Below are positions 43,598 to 52,864 of a stretch of DNA of 64,000 bases, piece after piece. Position numbers and translations under genes: made by a program. The DNA comes from AP-15 sp963785565. GTDB taxonomy: Bacteria; Pseudomonadota; Alphaproteobacteria; ATCC43930; CGMCC-115725. The number at the start of each line of letters is the position of its first letter. The stretch's first letter is position 1. The notes under the pieces are model-generated. The model had not been told where the DNA came from and made no database searches. It saw only the letters and a program-made list of their open reading frames with translations. The DNA lies in NCBI GenBank assembly GCA_963785565.1, contig CAWAVV010000031.1, positions 62,001 to 126,000 of the forward strand, given 5' to 3'.

Positions 43598-44359
43598 TCA
43601 GATTTGGGCTGCACCGCCATCGACGAAAAGCTCGATCCCGTTGACGTAGGCGCTGTCGTCGGAAGCGAGGAATACCGCCGCCTTGCCGAGGTCGTCCGGC
43701 GTGCCGATCCGGCCAAGCGGCACCGAAGCGACGGCCTCGGCCCGTTGCTCATCCGTCAGAAAATGGGCGAGGCCGGGGGTTGCCGTGTAGCCAGGGCTCA
43801 GCACGTTGACCCGAATGTCGCGTCCCTTGAGGTCGACGATCCAGCCGCGGGCAAACGAGCGTATCGCGGCCTTTGTCGCGTCGTACACCGAGGCGGCGGC
43901 AAAGCCTTTGATCGACACCATCGAGCCGATGAGAATCACCGAGGAGCCTTTGCCGAGCAATGGCAACGCCTTCTGCACGGCAAACAACAGGCCGCGCACG
44001 TTCGTGTTGAACGTCCTGTCGAAATGCTCCTCGGTGATCTCCCCGAGCTTAGCGAACTCGTAGACCCCGGCGTTTGCCGCCAGGACGTCAATATGCCCGG
44101 CCTGGGTCTTGACGGTAGCGTAGATGCGGTCGAGGTCGGCGAGATTCGTCGTATCGCCCTGGATCGGAGCCGCATTGCCGCCGATCGCGGCGGCCGCCTT
44201 ATCGAGCTCGGGTTGATGGCGTCCGGTGATGAACACCCGCGCGCCTTCCTCGGCAAAATGCTCGGCGATGCCGAGGCCGATGCCAGCGCTGCCGCCGGTG
44301 ACGACAGCGACTTTGCCTGCGAGCTTGCCGGTCATGCCATACCGTTCAGATTGAGCCAT
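43598..44359 (-). CDS. SDR-family oxidoreductase
   Basis: 253 residues from ATG 44359, preceded by GGAGGAAGCTC. Classical short-chain dehydrogenase: NAD(P)-binding VAVVTGGSAGIGLG, NAG motif in VLAANAGVYEF, active-site Ser in GSMVSIKGFA, Tyr-x-x-x-Lys in SVYDATKAAIRSFARG, and LSPGYTATPG. The Arg at the cofactor loop (ITGRHQPEL) favours NADP. Substrate unknown. It lies alone between two direct repeats (see 43558 and 44575). Confidence 0.9.
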   Translation of the reverse strand: MAQSERYGMTGKLAGKVAVVTGGSAGIGLGIAEHFAEEGARVFITGRHQPELDKAAAAIGGNAAPIQGDTTNLADLDRIYATVKTQAGHIDVLAANAGVYEFAKLGEITEEHFDRTFNTNVRGLLFAVQKALPLLGKGSSVILIGSMVSIKGFAAASVYDATKAAIRSFARGWIVDLKGRDIRVNVLSPGYTATPGLAHFLTDEQRAEAVASVPLGRIGTPDDLGKAAVFLASDDSAYVNGIELFVDGGAAQI

Positions 44360-44574
44360 GAGCTTCCTCCGTATTTGACTTTCATCGTCTTAAGGCAGGC
44401 GCCAACTCCAGCTTGCTGTAGTTGATGCATCAACGTGCTTGCAAATCTGGGTTTACGCTGTGCTGTCGGGGAGCTTCAAAGTCCCCTCGACAACCTATGT
44501 CTTGGCCAGCTCCCACGGCCGACATCAGCATCGTATCGACCTCACCGAGACCAAGAAAATAGGTGTTTGTCGGG

Positions 44575-44600
44575 ACTCCTAAAATTGCCCAATTCGCATG
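44575..44600. repeat. Direct repeat, copy 2, beside SDR gene
   Basis: Exact second copy of 43558-43583, 1017 bases further on. Confidence 0.85.
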
Positions 44601-44685
44601 GCATCCTGCGAACCGATCACGATGATGGGCGAGCCGCAAAACAAAGCCGAGGGATGCCGATGGCTGATTGCGCCGGCCAAGCTCT

Positions 44686-44870
44686 GAATTCCCGGTTCCA
44701 CCGATTTATTTCCCGTTTAGGCCGAAATAAATTCCCGGTTCGGCGGCAACGGGAATTAGACCGCAAGCGATTGATTTCGCGTTCTGTTTTCGGAGGGAAT
44801 CGGGCCCGATACCGGCGGAATCGAAAAATTCCCGGTTACTTTCCCGGTTCACGGGAATTCGTCTATGACC
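44686..44870. repeat. AATTCCCGGTT repeat cluster
   Basis: In the ~600-base gap between the two SDR genes (44360-44959). AATTCCCGGTT occurs three times, and its complement core GGGAATT occurs twice more, with TTTCCCGGTTCACGGGAATT at the right end forming a hairpin. The ~160-codon open frame across it looks like a by-product. The left part of the gap (44360-44574) holds nothing I recognise. Confidence 0.65.
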
Positions 44871-44959
44871 GAGTGTCGCCCGCAACCCGCTGGAGCGCAC
44901 GCCGGATAAGCTGATATCGTGGCCAGGACATCGGGCGTCCGCAGCAGGAGAACGGCGAG

Positions 44960-45715
44960 ATGAATTCGAACGGCAAGGTGGCACTCGTTACCGGCGGGGG
45001 CAGCGGCATCGGCAAGGCTTCGGCCTTGGCGCTCGCCGGGGAGGGGTTTGCGGTCGTCGTCGCCGGCCGCCGGCCGGAGCCGTTGCAGGCGGTGGTCAGC
45101 GAGATCGAGGGGTTGCAGGGCAAGGCGCTGGGCGTGCCGACCGATGTCGGCGATCCCAACTCGGTCCGCGCCTTGTTCGCCAAGACCAAGCAAACCTACG
45201 GCCGCCTCGATGTGCTGTTCAACAACGCCGGCTTTGGCGCCTCGGCGCCGATCGAGGAGCTGGCCTTCGAGCGCTGGCAGGCCGTCGTCAACTCGATCCT
45301 GACCGGCTCGTTCCTGTGCACCCAGGAAGCCTTCAAGATCATGAAAGACCAGAAGCCGATGGGCGGCCGGATCATCAACAACGGCTCGATCTCGGCGCAT
45401 GTGCCGCGGCCGAACTCGGTCGCCTACACCTCGTGCAAGCACGCGATCACCGGGCTGACCAAATCGACCTCGCTCGACGGCCGCAAATACGACATTTCCT
45501 GCGGCCAGCTCGACATCGGCAACGCGCTGACCGAGATGACCCAGCGCATGCACGGCGGCGTGCCTCAGGCCAACGGAACCGTCATGGTCGAGCCGACGAT
45601 GGACGTGCAGAACGTCGCCCGAGCGGTCGTGTTCATGTCGACCGTGACCCCCGAGGCCAACGTCCAGTTCCTGACCGTGATGGCGACCAAGATGCCGTTC
45701 GTCGGGCGCGGCTGA
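44960..45715 (+). CDS. SDR-family oxidoreductase
   Basis: 251 residues. NAD(P) site VALVTGGGSGIGKASALAL, acidic/basic discriminator VVAGRRPE, NAG in VLFNNAGFGAS, Ser in NNGSISAHVPRPNS, and Tyr-x-x-x-Lys in VAYTSCKHAITGLTKS. The end MATKMPFVGRG and the IISAHVPRPNS region are typical of a subgroup often annotated as unspecified 3-oxoacyl-ACP reductase-like enzymes. Divergent orientation from the other SDR; it is not a tandem copy, as sequence similarity is only family-level. Convergent with the ABC permease. Confidence 0.9.
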   Translation: MNSNGKVALVTGGGSGIGKASALALAGEGFAVVVAGRRPEPLQAVVSEIEGLQGKALGVPTDVGDPNSVRALFAKTKQTYGRLDVLFNNAGFGASAPIEELAFERWQAVVNSILTGSFLCTQEAFKIMKDQKPMGGRIINNGSISAHVPRPNSVAYTSCKHAITGLTKSTSLDGRKYDISCGQLDIGNALTEMTQRMHGGVPQANGTVMVEPTMDVQNVARAVVFMSTVTPEANVQFLTVMATKMPFVGRG

Positions 45716-45753
45716 ACCTTGCCGGATGCAAGCGCGAACCGATCCCCGCCGGT

Positions 45754-46553
45754 TCACTCCTCCTCTTCCTCGATCGCGCTCTCGTGCCAGTGCCGCAGCA
45801 GCAGGCGAGACAGGAAATCGATGACGAGATAGATCGTGATGCCGGTCGCCGACAGCAGAAACAGCGCTGCGAACAGGCGCGGGATCTCCAGCCGATAGCC
45901 GGCTTCGAGGATGCGGAAGGCGAGACCGGTCTCGGCGCCGCCGGTGCCGGCGACGAACTCGGCGACGACGGCGCCTATCAACGCCAGCCCGCCTGAAATC
46001 CGCAGCCCGGCGAGGAAATAGGGCAGCGCCGTCGGTAATCTGAGATAACGCAAAGTCTGGGCCGGCGAGGCGCCGTAAAGCCGGAACAGGGCGATCAGGT
46101 TGCGGTCGGCGCTGTTGAGCCCGACCGTGGTGTTCGAGACGATCGGGAAAAAGGCGACGATCCAGGCGCAGACCAGCAGCGCGAGAAACGGCTGCTGCAC
46201 CCAGATGATGATCAGCGGCGCGATCGCCACGATCGGCGTCACCTGGAGGATCACGGCATAGGGGAAGAGGCTGATCTCGAGGAGCCGCGACAGCGAGAAC
46301 AACAGCGCGATGGCGGCGCCGAGGATCGCCGCCGCCGCCAGCGCCGCCAAGGTGACGCGCAGGGTTACCAGCAGCGAGCCCAACAGGCTGGGGCCATCGG
46401 TCAACAGCGCCTGGGCGATCGCGAGCGGGCCGGGCAGGATGTAGACAGGGACGTTCTCGATCCGGACCACCGCCTCCCACAGGCCGAGAAGCACCACGCC
46501 CACTGCCAGAGGCGCCGCGATCCGCCACCAGCGTCCCGGCCGTGCCCGCCTGA

Positions 46554-46557
<4 letters not shown>
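45754..46557 (-). CDS. ABC transporter permease, nitrate/sulfonate/taurine type
   Basis: 267 residues from a GTG at 46557 overlapping the ATPase stop by four bases. About six membrane helices; the coupling loop is GLNSADRNLIALFRLYGAS followed by LRYLRLPTALPYFLAGLRI, the BPD-inner-membrane pattern of the SsuC/TauC/ThiX class. C-terminus is unusually acidic (ESAIEEEEE). The partner ATPase is immediately upstream; the binding protein is missing except for a possible remnant (47332-47440). Confidence 0.88.
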
Positions 46558-47327
<770 letters not shown>

Positions 47328-47331
47328 CGGG

Positions 47332-47440
47332 CTAGTCAGGGCGCATCCCAACCTTCTTGTCGACGAATTTGAGGGTGTACGCCTTTTTGTAGTCCATATC
47401 CTCGGGATAGCCTCGCGCGCGGTGGCGAAAGTTCCATGCG
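47332..47440 (-). pseudogene. Unidentified C-terminal gene remnant upstream of the ABC ATPase
   Basis: The minus-strand frame ending at TAG 47332-47334 reads RGYPEDMDYKKAYTL and then VDKKVGMRPD. It is protein-like, and lies where a periplasmic binding protein gene would be expected, but no start or longer homologous region is present. It may be the tail of the lost substrate-binding gene; this is a guess from position. Confidence 0.3.
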
Positions 47441-47560
47441 CGACATGCATACCGTACGGTTGGTTTCGCCGGGATCGATCCGTGTTACAGACTGTTCACT
47501 TTATGTCATCGTCGAGGCACGTAGACGTAGAAATTTGACAATCCCGGTGCAACAGTTACG

Positions 47561-47785
47561 ATGTGTGACGCTATGAGATACGACGCCAAGCCCGCTCGCT
47601 TTATTGCAACCGCGCGAGGGCCCTCTGCCCAAGCCGGGTTGACGGGGTCTTTGGTCAAGGCGCGCATCGCCGAGTTTCTCGACGGTAGAAGCTGCGGGGA
47701 AGACCTGCTGCACGCACTTTACGATCACGTCCTCGACGAGCCGATTCCGCCATCAATTCGCGAACTTCTGAATAAGTGTGAATAG
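47561..47785 (+). CDS. Small protein with NepR-like anti-sigma motif
   Basis: 74 residues. The last third, LLHALYDHVLDEPIPPSIRELL, has the spacing of the NepR anti-sigma family (Leu..(L/M)Tyr-Asp..(V/L)-x-Glu-Pro-(V/I)-Pro....LeuLeu). NepR proteins bind the general stress sigma factor EcfG and are released by PhyR in alphaproteobacteria. Neither phyR nor ecfG is next to it, so it may be a NepR paralogue or a look-alike. There is a second in-frame ATG at 47573. Low-GC surroundings. No clear ribosome site. Confidence 0.5.
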   Translation: MCDAMRYDAKPARFIATARGPSAQAGLTGSLVKARIAEFLDGRSCGEDLLHALYDHVLDEPIPPSIRELLNKCE

Positions 47786-48007
47786 TCCGGTCGATTGTTG
47801 GCAGACGCCGAGCTTGACATTCGTGCCAAGGACGGATCGCCCCGGACTCTGCGGGGTTGCTCTGACGCGGCGCCGTAGCGGATGATCCAAGCTGCGGTCC
47901 TGCATTGCCTATCAGGTTAGGTTCTCCTCATTATCGGCCCGCTCGCGCGGCTTCGGGGAAGATTGGCGGCCGCACGATGGAGGGTCGAGAAGGCCGGGGA
48001 GGAACCG

Positions 48008-49669
48008 ATGGCCAATTTGTTGGCGGCGCGGCGCCGCCCGGCGAGCGGGAGGATGCGAGAGGTACGCATCTTGATACTTGCGTCCTCGCTCGCGACGGTC
48101 TTCGAATGGTATGACTTCTATCTTTATGGTTTGCTCGCCGTAACGATCGGCAGCGTCTTCTTTTCGGCGGTCAACCCGACCGCGAACTATATCTTCGCCC
48201 TCCTTTCACTTGCCGCCGGGTTCGCGTTACGCCCGTTCGGCGCTCTCGTGTTCGGCCGGATCGGCGACCTCGCCGGCCGCAAGTATGCCCTTTTGATCAC
48301 AATCACGATCATGGGCTGGTCGACCTTTGTAGTCGGCCTGTTGCCCGGCTATGCCGCGATAGGCCTTGCCGCCCCGGTAATCTTGATCGTGCTGCGCCTG
48401 TTGCAAGGTCTGGCGCTCGGCGGCGAGTATGGCGGCGCCGCCATTTATGTCGCCGAGCACGCCCCGCACGGCAAGCGCGGGTTGTTTACTTCGTGGGTTC
48501 AGACGGCCTCGACGCTCGGGCTGTTCCTCGCGCTGCTGGTGGTCCTCGGCTGCCAACAGTGGATCAGCGCCAAGAGCTTTACCGCCTGGGGTTGGCGCAT
48601 CCCGTTCCTGCTGTCGATCATCCTGCTCGCAATCTCGATGTATATCCGGCTGCGCCTCAACGAGTCTCCGCTGTTTCAGCAGATGAAGGCGGAAGGCAGT
48701 GGATCGCGGGCGCCGCTGACCGAAAGCTTTGCCGAGAGGGGCAACCTCAAGATCGTCCTGATTGCCCTTTTCGGCGCGACCGCGGGGCAAGGGGTGGTGT
48801 GGTATTGCGGCCAGTTCTATGCGCTGTTTTTCTTGACCCAGACCTTGAAGATCGATCCCAAGACAGCGATCCTGATGGTCGCCACGGCATTGGCGATCGG
48901 AACGCCGGGATTCATTCTGTTCGGCTGGCTGTCCGATCGGTTCGGCCGCAAGCCGATCATCATGCTGGGTTGTCTGCTCGCGGTCATAACCTATTTGCCG
49001 CTGTTCAAGGCCATCACCCATTACGCCAACCCGGCCCTCGAAGCCGCCATCGTCTCGGCGCCGGCCGTCGTCATCGCCGACCCCGACGAATGCTCGCTGC
49101 AGTTCAACCCGATCAGCACATGGAAATTTACGAGTTCGTGCGACATCGCCAAGAGCGCTCTGGTCGCCTATGGCGTACCCTACAGCAACGAGGCCGCGCC
49201 GCCGGGCAGCGTGGCGCACATAAAGATCGGGCAGACCACGATCGCAAGCTACAACGCCAAGACGTCGGACGCCGCGGCTAAGGCCGCGGCCTTCAGCAAG
49301 GTCCTGGGCGATGCGCTGAAGACAGCCGGCTATCCGGCAACGGCCGATCCGGCACAGATCAATCACACCATGGTAATTGCTCTCCTCGTGATCCTGGTGA
49401 TCTATGTGACGCTCGTCTACGGCCCGATCGCGGCGATGCTGGTCGAGCTGTTTCCAACCCGCATCCGCTATACCTCGGTGTCGCTGCCCTACCACATCGG
49501 CAATGGCTGGTTCGGCGGAATTCTGCCGACGATCGCCTTTGCCATCGTGGCGGCAACCGGCAATATATACAATGGGCTGTGGTATCCGATCGCCATCGCG
49601 GCAATGACGCTGGTCGTCGGCGTACTGTTCTTGCGTGAGACCAAGGACGTCGATATCCGTGCGGGTTGA
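48008..49669 (+). CDS. MHS-type MFS transporter with inserted periplasmic loop
   Basis: 553 residues from ATG 48008, behind GGGGAGG. Twelve helices expected: ATVFEWYDFYLYG at helix one, FGRIGDLAGRKYALL between helices two and three, and LGGEYGGAAIYVAEHAP in helix four mark the metabolite:H+ symporter family. Unusual is an insert of ~110 residues between the helices near LPLFKAITHYANPA and the next TM (HTMVIALLVILVI). This insert carries two Cys and a helical Ala/Lys-rich stretch (AYNAKTSDAAAKAAA-like) and is likely periplasmic. The substrate is probably an organic acid or osmolyte. Confidence 0.9.
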   Translation: MANLLAARRRPASGRMREVRILILASSLATVFEWYDFYLYGLLAVTIGSVFFSAVNPTANYIFALLSLAAGFALRPFGALVFGRIGDLAGRKYALLITITIMGWSTFVVGLLPGYAAIGLAAPVILIVLRLLQGLALGGEYGGAAIYVAEHAPHGKRGLFTSWVQTASTLGLFLALLVVLGCQQWISAKSFTAWGWRIPFLLSIILLAISMYIRLRLNESPLFQQMKAEGSGSRAPLTESFAERGNLKIVLIALFGATAGQGVVWYCGQFYALFFLTQTLKIDPKTAILMVATALAIGTPGFILFGWLSDRFGRKPIIMLGCLLAVITYLPLFKAITHYANPALEAAIVSAPAVVIADPDECSLQFNPISTWKFTSSCDIAKSALVAYGVPYSNEAAPPGSVAHIKIGQTTIASYNAKTSDAAAKAAAFSKVLGDALKTAGYPATADPAQINHTMVIALLVILVIYVTLVYGPIAAMLVELFPTRIRYTSVSLPYHIGNGWFGGILPTIAFAIVAATGNIYNGLWYPIAIAAMTLVVGVLFLRETKDVDIRAG

Positions 49670-49840
49670 TCCGCGGCGAACCGCACCTGGGCTGGCCGGC
49701 GAATTTCCAACTCATTGCCGGGCGTTCTGGGAAACCTCGACTTACCCTGTCGGTTAGCGGCGATCTATCAAGTGGAAGCGCTCAGAGGCTGAGCAAGTAT
49801 CCAGATCGAGATGAAAAATTGGCGACTTCTGCTCCCGCTT

Positions 49841-49958
49841 TCCCGGCGAAGGCCGGGACCCATGGCTCGGCAGCCCCGAACTTCTCAAACAATGCAGCAC
49901 CTTACTGACGGTCACGAGCTCGTGCGGCGGAACGATGGACCCCGGCTTTTCGCCGGGG
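49841..49958. repeat. Paired REP-like palindromes
   Basis: TCCCGGCGAAGGCCGGGA (49841-49858) and CCCCGGC-TTTTC-GCCGGGG (49940-49958), in the 366-base gap between the MFS carrier and the HIT gene. Same type as 39982-40053. The rest of the gap has no supported gene. Confidence 0.75.
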
Positions 49959-50035
49959 AAGACGGATGGATCGGTTGCCGAAGGATTCTTGCTCAGCCGC
50001 CCAGCCCCTGCCCCCTGCCTGCAGCGAAGGGATGA

Positions 50036-50398
50036 TCACCGCCGCAGCAGCATCCGGCCAAGGTCGCGGCCACCGAACAGGTGCACGTGGAAATGCGGCA
50101 CCTCCTGGTGGCCGTCACGGCCACTGTTGGCGATGATGCGATGGCCGGTCGCGGCCACGCCCTGTTCTCTTACGATTTGACCCAAGGCACGGAACATTGC
50201 CGAGTGCTCGGTTGATGAAGCATTCGCGGAAAAATCGTCGAGCGAGACATATTCCCCCTTCGGGATTACCAGGATATGGGTCGGGGTCAGCGGATTGATG
50301 TCGTGAAAGGCGAGGACGTGCTCGTCCTCGTAGACTTTCTTGCAGGGGATCTCGCCGCGCAGGATGCGGGCGAAGACATTATTGCGGTCGTAAGCCAT
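50036..50398 (-). CDS. HIT-family nucleotide-binding hydrolase
   Basis: 120 residues from ATG 50398, with GGAGAGGG upstream. The histidine triad is in QEVPHFHVHLFGGRDLG. The N-terminal VFARILRGEIPCKKVYEDEHVL and HILVIPKGEYVSLDDF are typical of HINT-like proteins that hydrolyse nucleoside phosphoramidates. The open frame runs upstream without a stop into a methyltransferase remnant, but the family starts at MAYDRNN. It lies at the edge of the decayed island. Confidence 0.92.
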   Translation of the reverse strand: MAYDRNNVFARILRGEIPCKKVYEDEHVLAFHDINPLTPTHILVIPKGEYVSLDDFSANASSTEHSAMFRALGQIVREQGVAATGHRIIANSGRDGHQEVPHFHVHLFGGRDLGRMLLRR

Positions 50399-50585
50399 GC
50401 CCTCTCCGCTCACTGCGGTAGGATACAGCCATTGGGTAGACGCGATAATTATTGGGATCCGGTTCAACTCCTCGAAGAGAGTGGGTACCGGCTCGAAGGC
50501 ATGAACGACGAGGGATGAGTAGTAGAGCGCGGCTTGGCGGCTTGCCTCGCCGCGATAGGCGCCGACATCTATCCACACGCGGCGC
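50399..50585 (-). pseudogene. N-terminal fragment of an FkbM-type methyltransferase
   Basis: In frame with and directly before the HIT gene, the minus strand reads RVWIDVGAYRGEAS and later VVHAFEPVPTLFEELNRI and WLYPTAVSGEGM. WIDVGAxxGE...AFEPVPxLFxxL is the start of the FkbM SAM-methyltransferase domain. The rest of the domain is missing; the HIT start lies right after AVSGEGM. A deletion probably joined the two. Confidence 0.65.
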
Positions 50586-50599
50586 GGCTCGCGGGGTGC

Positions 50600-51294
50600 A
50601 GCGAGCGCGTGGGCATTGCGATGCCGGGCGGGCGGCACCACAGTGAGCGCCGGCAACTGAATAGGGTATTTCGAACCAACGAAGACCGCGCGCAAATTTC
50701 CGTCGTGAGCGATCATTTGCCAATCAGTCACGAAATCGGGAAAATCCGGTTGATCGAGAGTGACGTAGGCATAGCCAAAGTGCCGGCGCAGCGCGGACAT
50801 TACCCAAGGGCGGGTCGGCCGCGTCCCAGTTCCGCGAATGCCCTGATTTGCGGACAGCGGTTCGACGACACGGTGAAGCTCGGGGTAACTCCCTGGAACA
50901 ACCAGGGTCTCGACCAAGATCTGGCCCTTACACACTCTGGCGAGCCGGGCCAGGGCGCCGTCCGGGCCCGCAAATGGTAGAGAGTACCGTAACAATAGAC
51001 GATGTCGAAAGAGCCGAGATCGGCGAGGTCGACCACCCTGTCGAGATCCAGCACGCCGAGCTTGCGATGCGGATAAAGCCGGAGCATCTCGGCAACGTTG
51101 GCTGGGTTCCCATCGGTGCTGAGAACGTCGCAGCCTCGCTCCTCGAAAAAAGCCGTGTGCAGACCGATGCCGGCGCCAACCTCGAGCACGCTCTTGCCGT
51201 GAAGCTCAAGCCCGAGAGAGGAGAGATGCTCCTGTCGTACGCGGTTGATGCGCAGCGCTTCGGGCTCCTGAAACACGGAAAAATCCGGTGACAT
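50600..51294 (-). pseudogene. Frameshifted class I SAM-dependent methyltransferase
   Basis: From ATG 51294 the sequence reads a normal methyltransferase start: KSVLEVGAGIGLHTAFFEERG (SAM motif I), LSTDGNPANV, and FDIVYCYGTLYHL. Near 50970 the frame changes: the family continues one base out as PDGALARLARVCKGQILVET, FGYAYVTLDQPDFPDFV and so on down to about 50600. So one indel near GCGGGCCC has split the gene. The downstream half then runs into an FkbM fragment. Likely substrate (sugar or lipid) unknown. Lies in the low-GC island. Confidence 0.72.
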
Positions 51295-51315
51295 CGGGTC
51301 TCCCTTGCAGCAGAT

Positions 51316-51480
51316 TCAGTAGGGCGGCGTCGTTCCGCAGATCGTCACAGCCAACATCCGATCCGCTATTAGCAGAAGATCAAACCAATTGGAATCGTTG
51401 TCATGCCACTCACAAATCGCCGGAGATCTATACTTAGCAGCAACGAACTTCTTGAACGGAGCCGAACTTATACGTCGGGG
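51316..51480 (-). pseudogene. C-terminal remnant of a methyltransferase like 52865-53641
   Basis: The minus strand reads KKFVAAKYRSPAICEWHDND then SNWFDLL, ending at TGA 51316-51318. This matches the end of the intact gene at 52865-53641 (FAPAKIDLVFDCEWHNHDF then NWFDLLVHR). Nothing further upstream is related, so only the last ~50 codons survive. It lies between the frameshifted methyltransferase and the plus-strand sulfotransferase-type genes. Confidence 0.6.
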
Positions 51481-51502
51481 GCGAGCTCATGTTGCGTAAC
51501 GA

Positions 51503-52105
51503 CGAGATCCGACAACTTCGCGAGAAGGCGAGGGTGGTGGGTTACTCGAGGGTTTCTGCGTATACGCCCGCCATTGTCCCTGGCTCACCTATAAGGAGAC
51601 GATACTACTCCGCGACGAGAGCGCCCGGCTAATCTCCTTCTTTAACGCTGAATTCGAGAGAGTGTCGTCTAACCGCCCACCGCTGACGTTCCAAGAGGGT
51701 CTGCTGGACTTCAAGTTGTGTAGCCCTGAGCGATGGTTTGATCGGGAATTTGTGAAGTTTCACGGGATAGATGTTTACGACTATCCGATGCGATCGGCGC
51801 CATACCTGATCATTAGAAAGAACAACTTGAATTTTCTGCTCTACCGTTTCGAAGATCTGCCGATATCGTTCCATTCTTTGCTTGAGGCTATCGGTTTGCC
51901 TACCGATCCTTCCCTGTCAGCGCCTATGCGGCTTAACGTTACCAAAGATAAACCTGTGGGGAACTTGTATCACGCCTTTTGTCGTGCGTTCATGCCGACG
52001 GACGAAATGACAGAATACTATTTCGGAGGAAAATATTTTCGGCATTTCTACGGTGACTCCCAAGGCGACGCGCATGCCTTCCCCACGGTGGCTGGAGAGC
52101 GATGA
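51503..52105 (+). pseudogene. 5'-truncated putative capsular-polysaccharide/sulfotransferase-type gene
   Basis: The frame is open from a stop at 51497 to 52105; a possible GTG start is at 51662, but the recognisable sequence begins earlier with KETILLRDESARLISFFNA, and no start codon precedes it. The core RWFDREFVKFHGIDVYDYPM, then LNFLLYRFEDLP, is typical of the putative capsular polysaccharide synthesis (sulfotransferase-like) family. The P-loop-like N-terminus needed for PAPS binding is missing. AT-richer than its surroundings. It stops 23 bases before the next sulfotransferase gene. Confidence 0.6.
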
Positions 52106-52128
52106 CCTCGATGATAGGAGTTATGTGA

Positions 52129-52851
52129 GTGCTAATATTCCTGCAAGTGCCGAAAACGGGTGGTTCGACTCTGATTCACTTGCTGAGCGCGGCGCTGCAG
52201 CCAGCATTGCATATTCACCAGGCACCGGGCGTGCGCAAATTTCTAAGCCTTTCGCAGGTAGAACGTGATTCTCTGCGCCTGGTCGCTGGACACATGCCCT
52301 ATGGGATTAATCGGTTTACCAATCAACGGTTCAGTTATTTTACTTTTCTGCGAGAGCCAATCGACCGCGTCGTGTCGGCGTACTACTATGTGAAAAGAAC
52401 CACAGAACATCCGATGCGCCACCGGGTCGCGGCTGGCATATCGCTGCTGCAATATATGCAAGAGGCCGAAGACAACAGGCAAACCAGGCAACTCGGTCGT
52501 TACGATTTTGCCGAAATCTTGAGCCGCCAAAAATACTGGTGGGCTCGAATTCCGCTTCGTGAAGTCAACCGGGAGCATTTGGCGGTTGCGAAGGAAACTC
52601 TTCACAGTTGTCACTTCGTTGGCCTCTACGAAAATTTCGCTGAGGACGTCTGTGAACTATTCGAGCGCCTTGGTCTACCGCGCCCGCTCGACATCCCCAG
52701 AGTGCTGGAGAGCGTCGGCAGGCCTCGTGTCGCCGAGTTGGAACCACACATTGTCGAGGAGATACGCAAGGAGCACCTTTTCGACTGCGAGCTTTATGAG
52801 TATGCCTGCCGCCTGAAAGACCTGCGCAAGAAGCAAGATTTTGGCGGATAG
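52129..52851 (+). CDS. Sulfotransferase-family protein
   Basis: 240 residues from a GTG at 52129. PAPS-dependent sulfotransferase of the heparan/chondroitin (Sulfotransfer_2) type: 5'-phosphosulfate loop LQVPKTGGSTLIHLL, 3'-phosphate site FTFLREPIDRVVSAYYY, and a late EFFERLGLPRP-like stretch (LFERLGLPRPLDIP). No signal peptide or membrane helix. It would transfer sulfate to a polysaccharide or glycolipid. Probably complete, unlike its neighbour. GC is clearly below the housekeeping genes, which suggests transfer. Confidence 0.85.
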   Translation: MLIFLQVPKTGGSTLIHLLSAALQPALHIHQAPGVRKFLSLSQVERDSLRLVAGHMPYGINRFTNQRFSYFTFLREPIDRVVSAYYYVKRTTEHPMRHRVAAGISLLQYMQEAEDNRQTRQLGRYDFAEILSRQKYWWARIPLREVNREHLAVAKETLHSCHFVGLYENFAEDVCELFERLGLPRPLDIPRVLESVGRPRVAELEPHIVEEIRKEHLFDCELYEYACRLKDLRKKQDFGG

Positions 52852-52864
52852 CAGCCGGGCTCTC

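Noticed and set aside
44435..44914. 159-codon plus-strand frame between the two SDR genes
   Set aside because: Runs across the AATTCCCGG repeat cluster; composition follows the repeat, not a protein.
51403..51594. 63-codon frame in the sulfotransferase island
   Set aside because: Overlaps the methyltransferase remnant and the start of the capsule-type frame; Arg/Ser-rich with no support.
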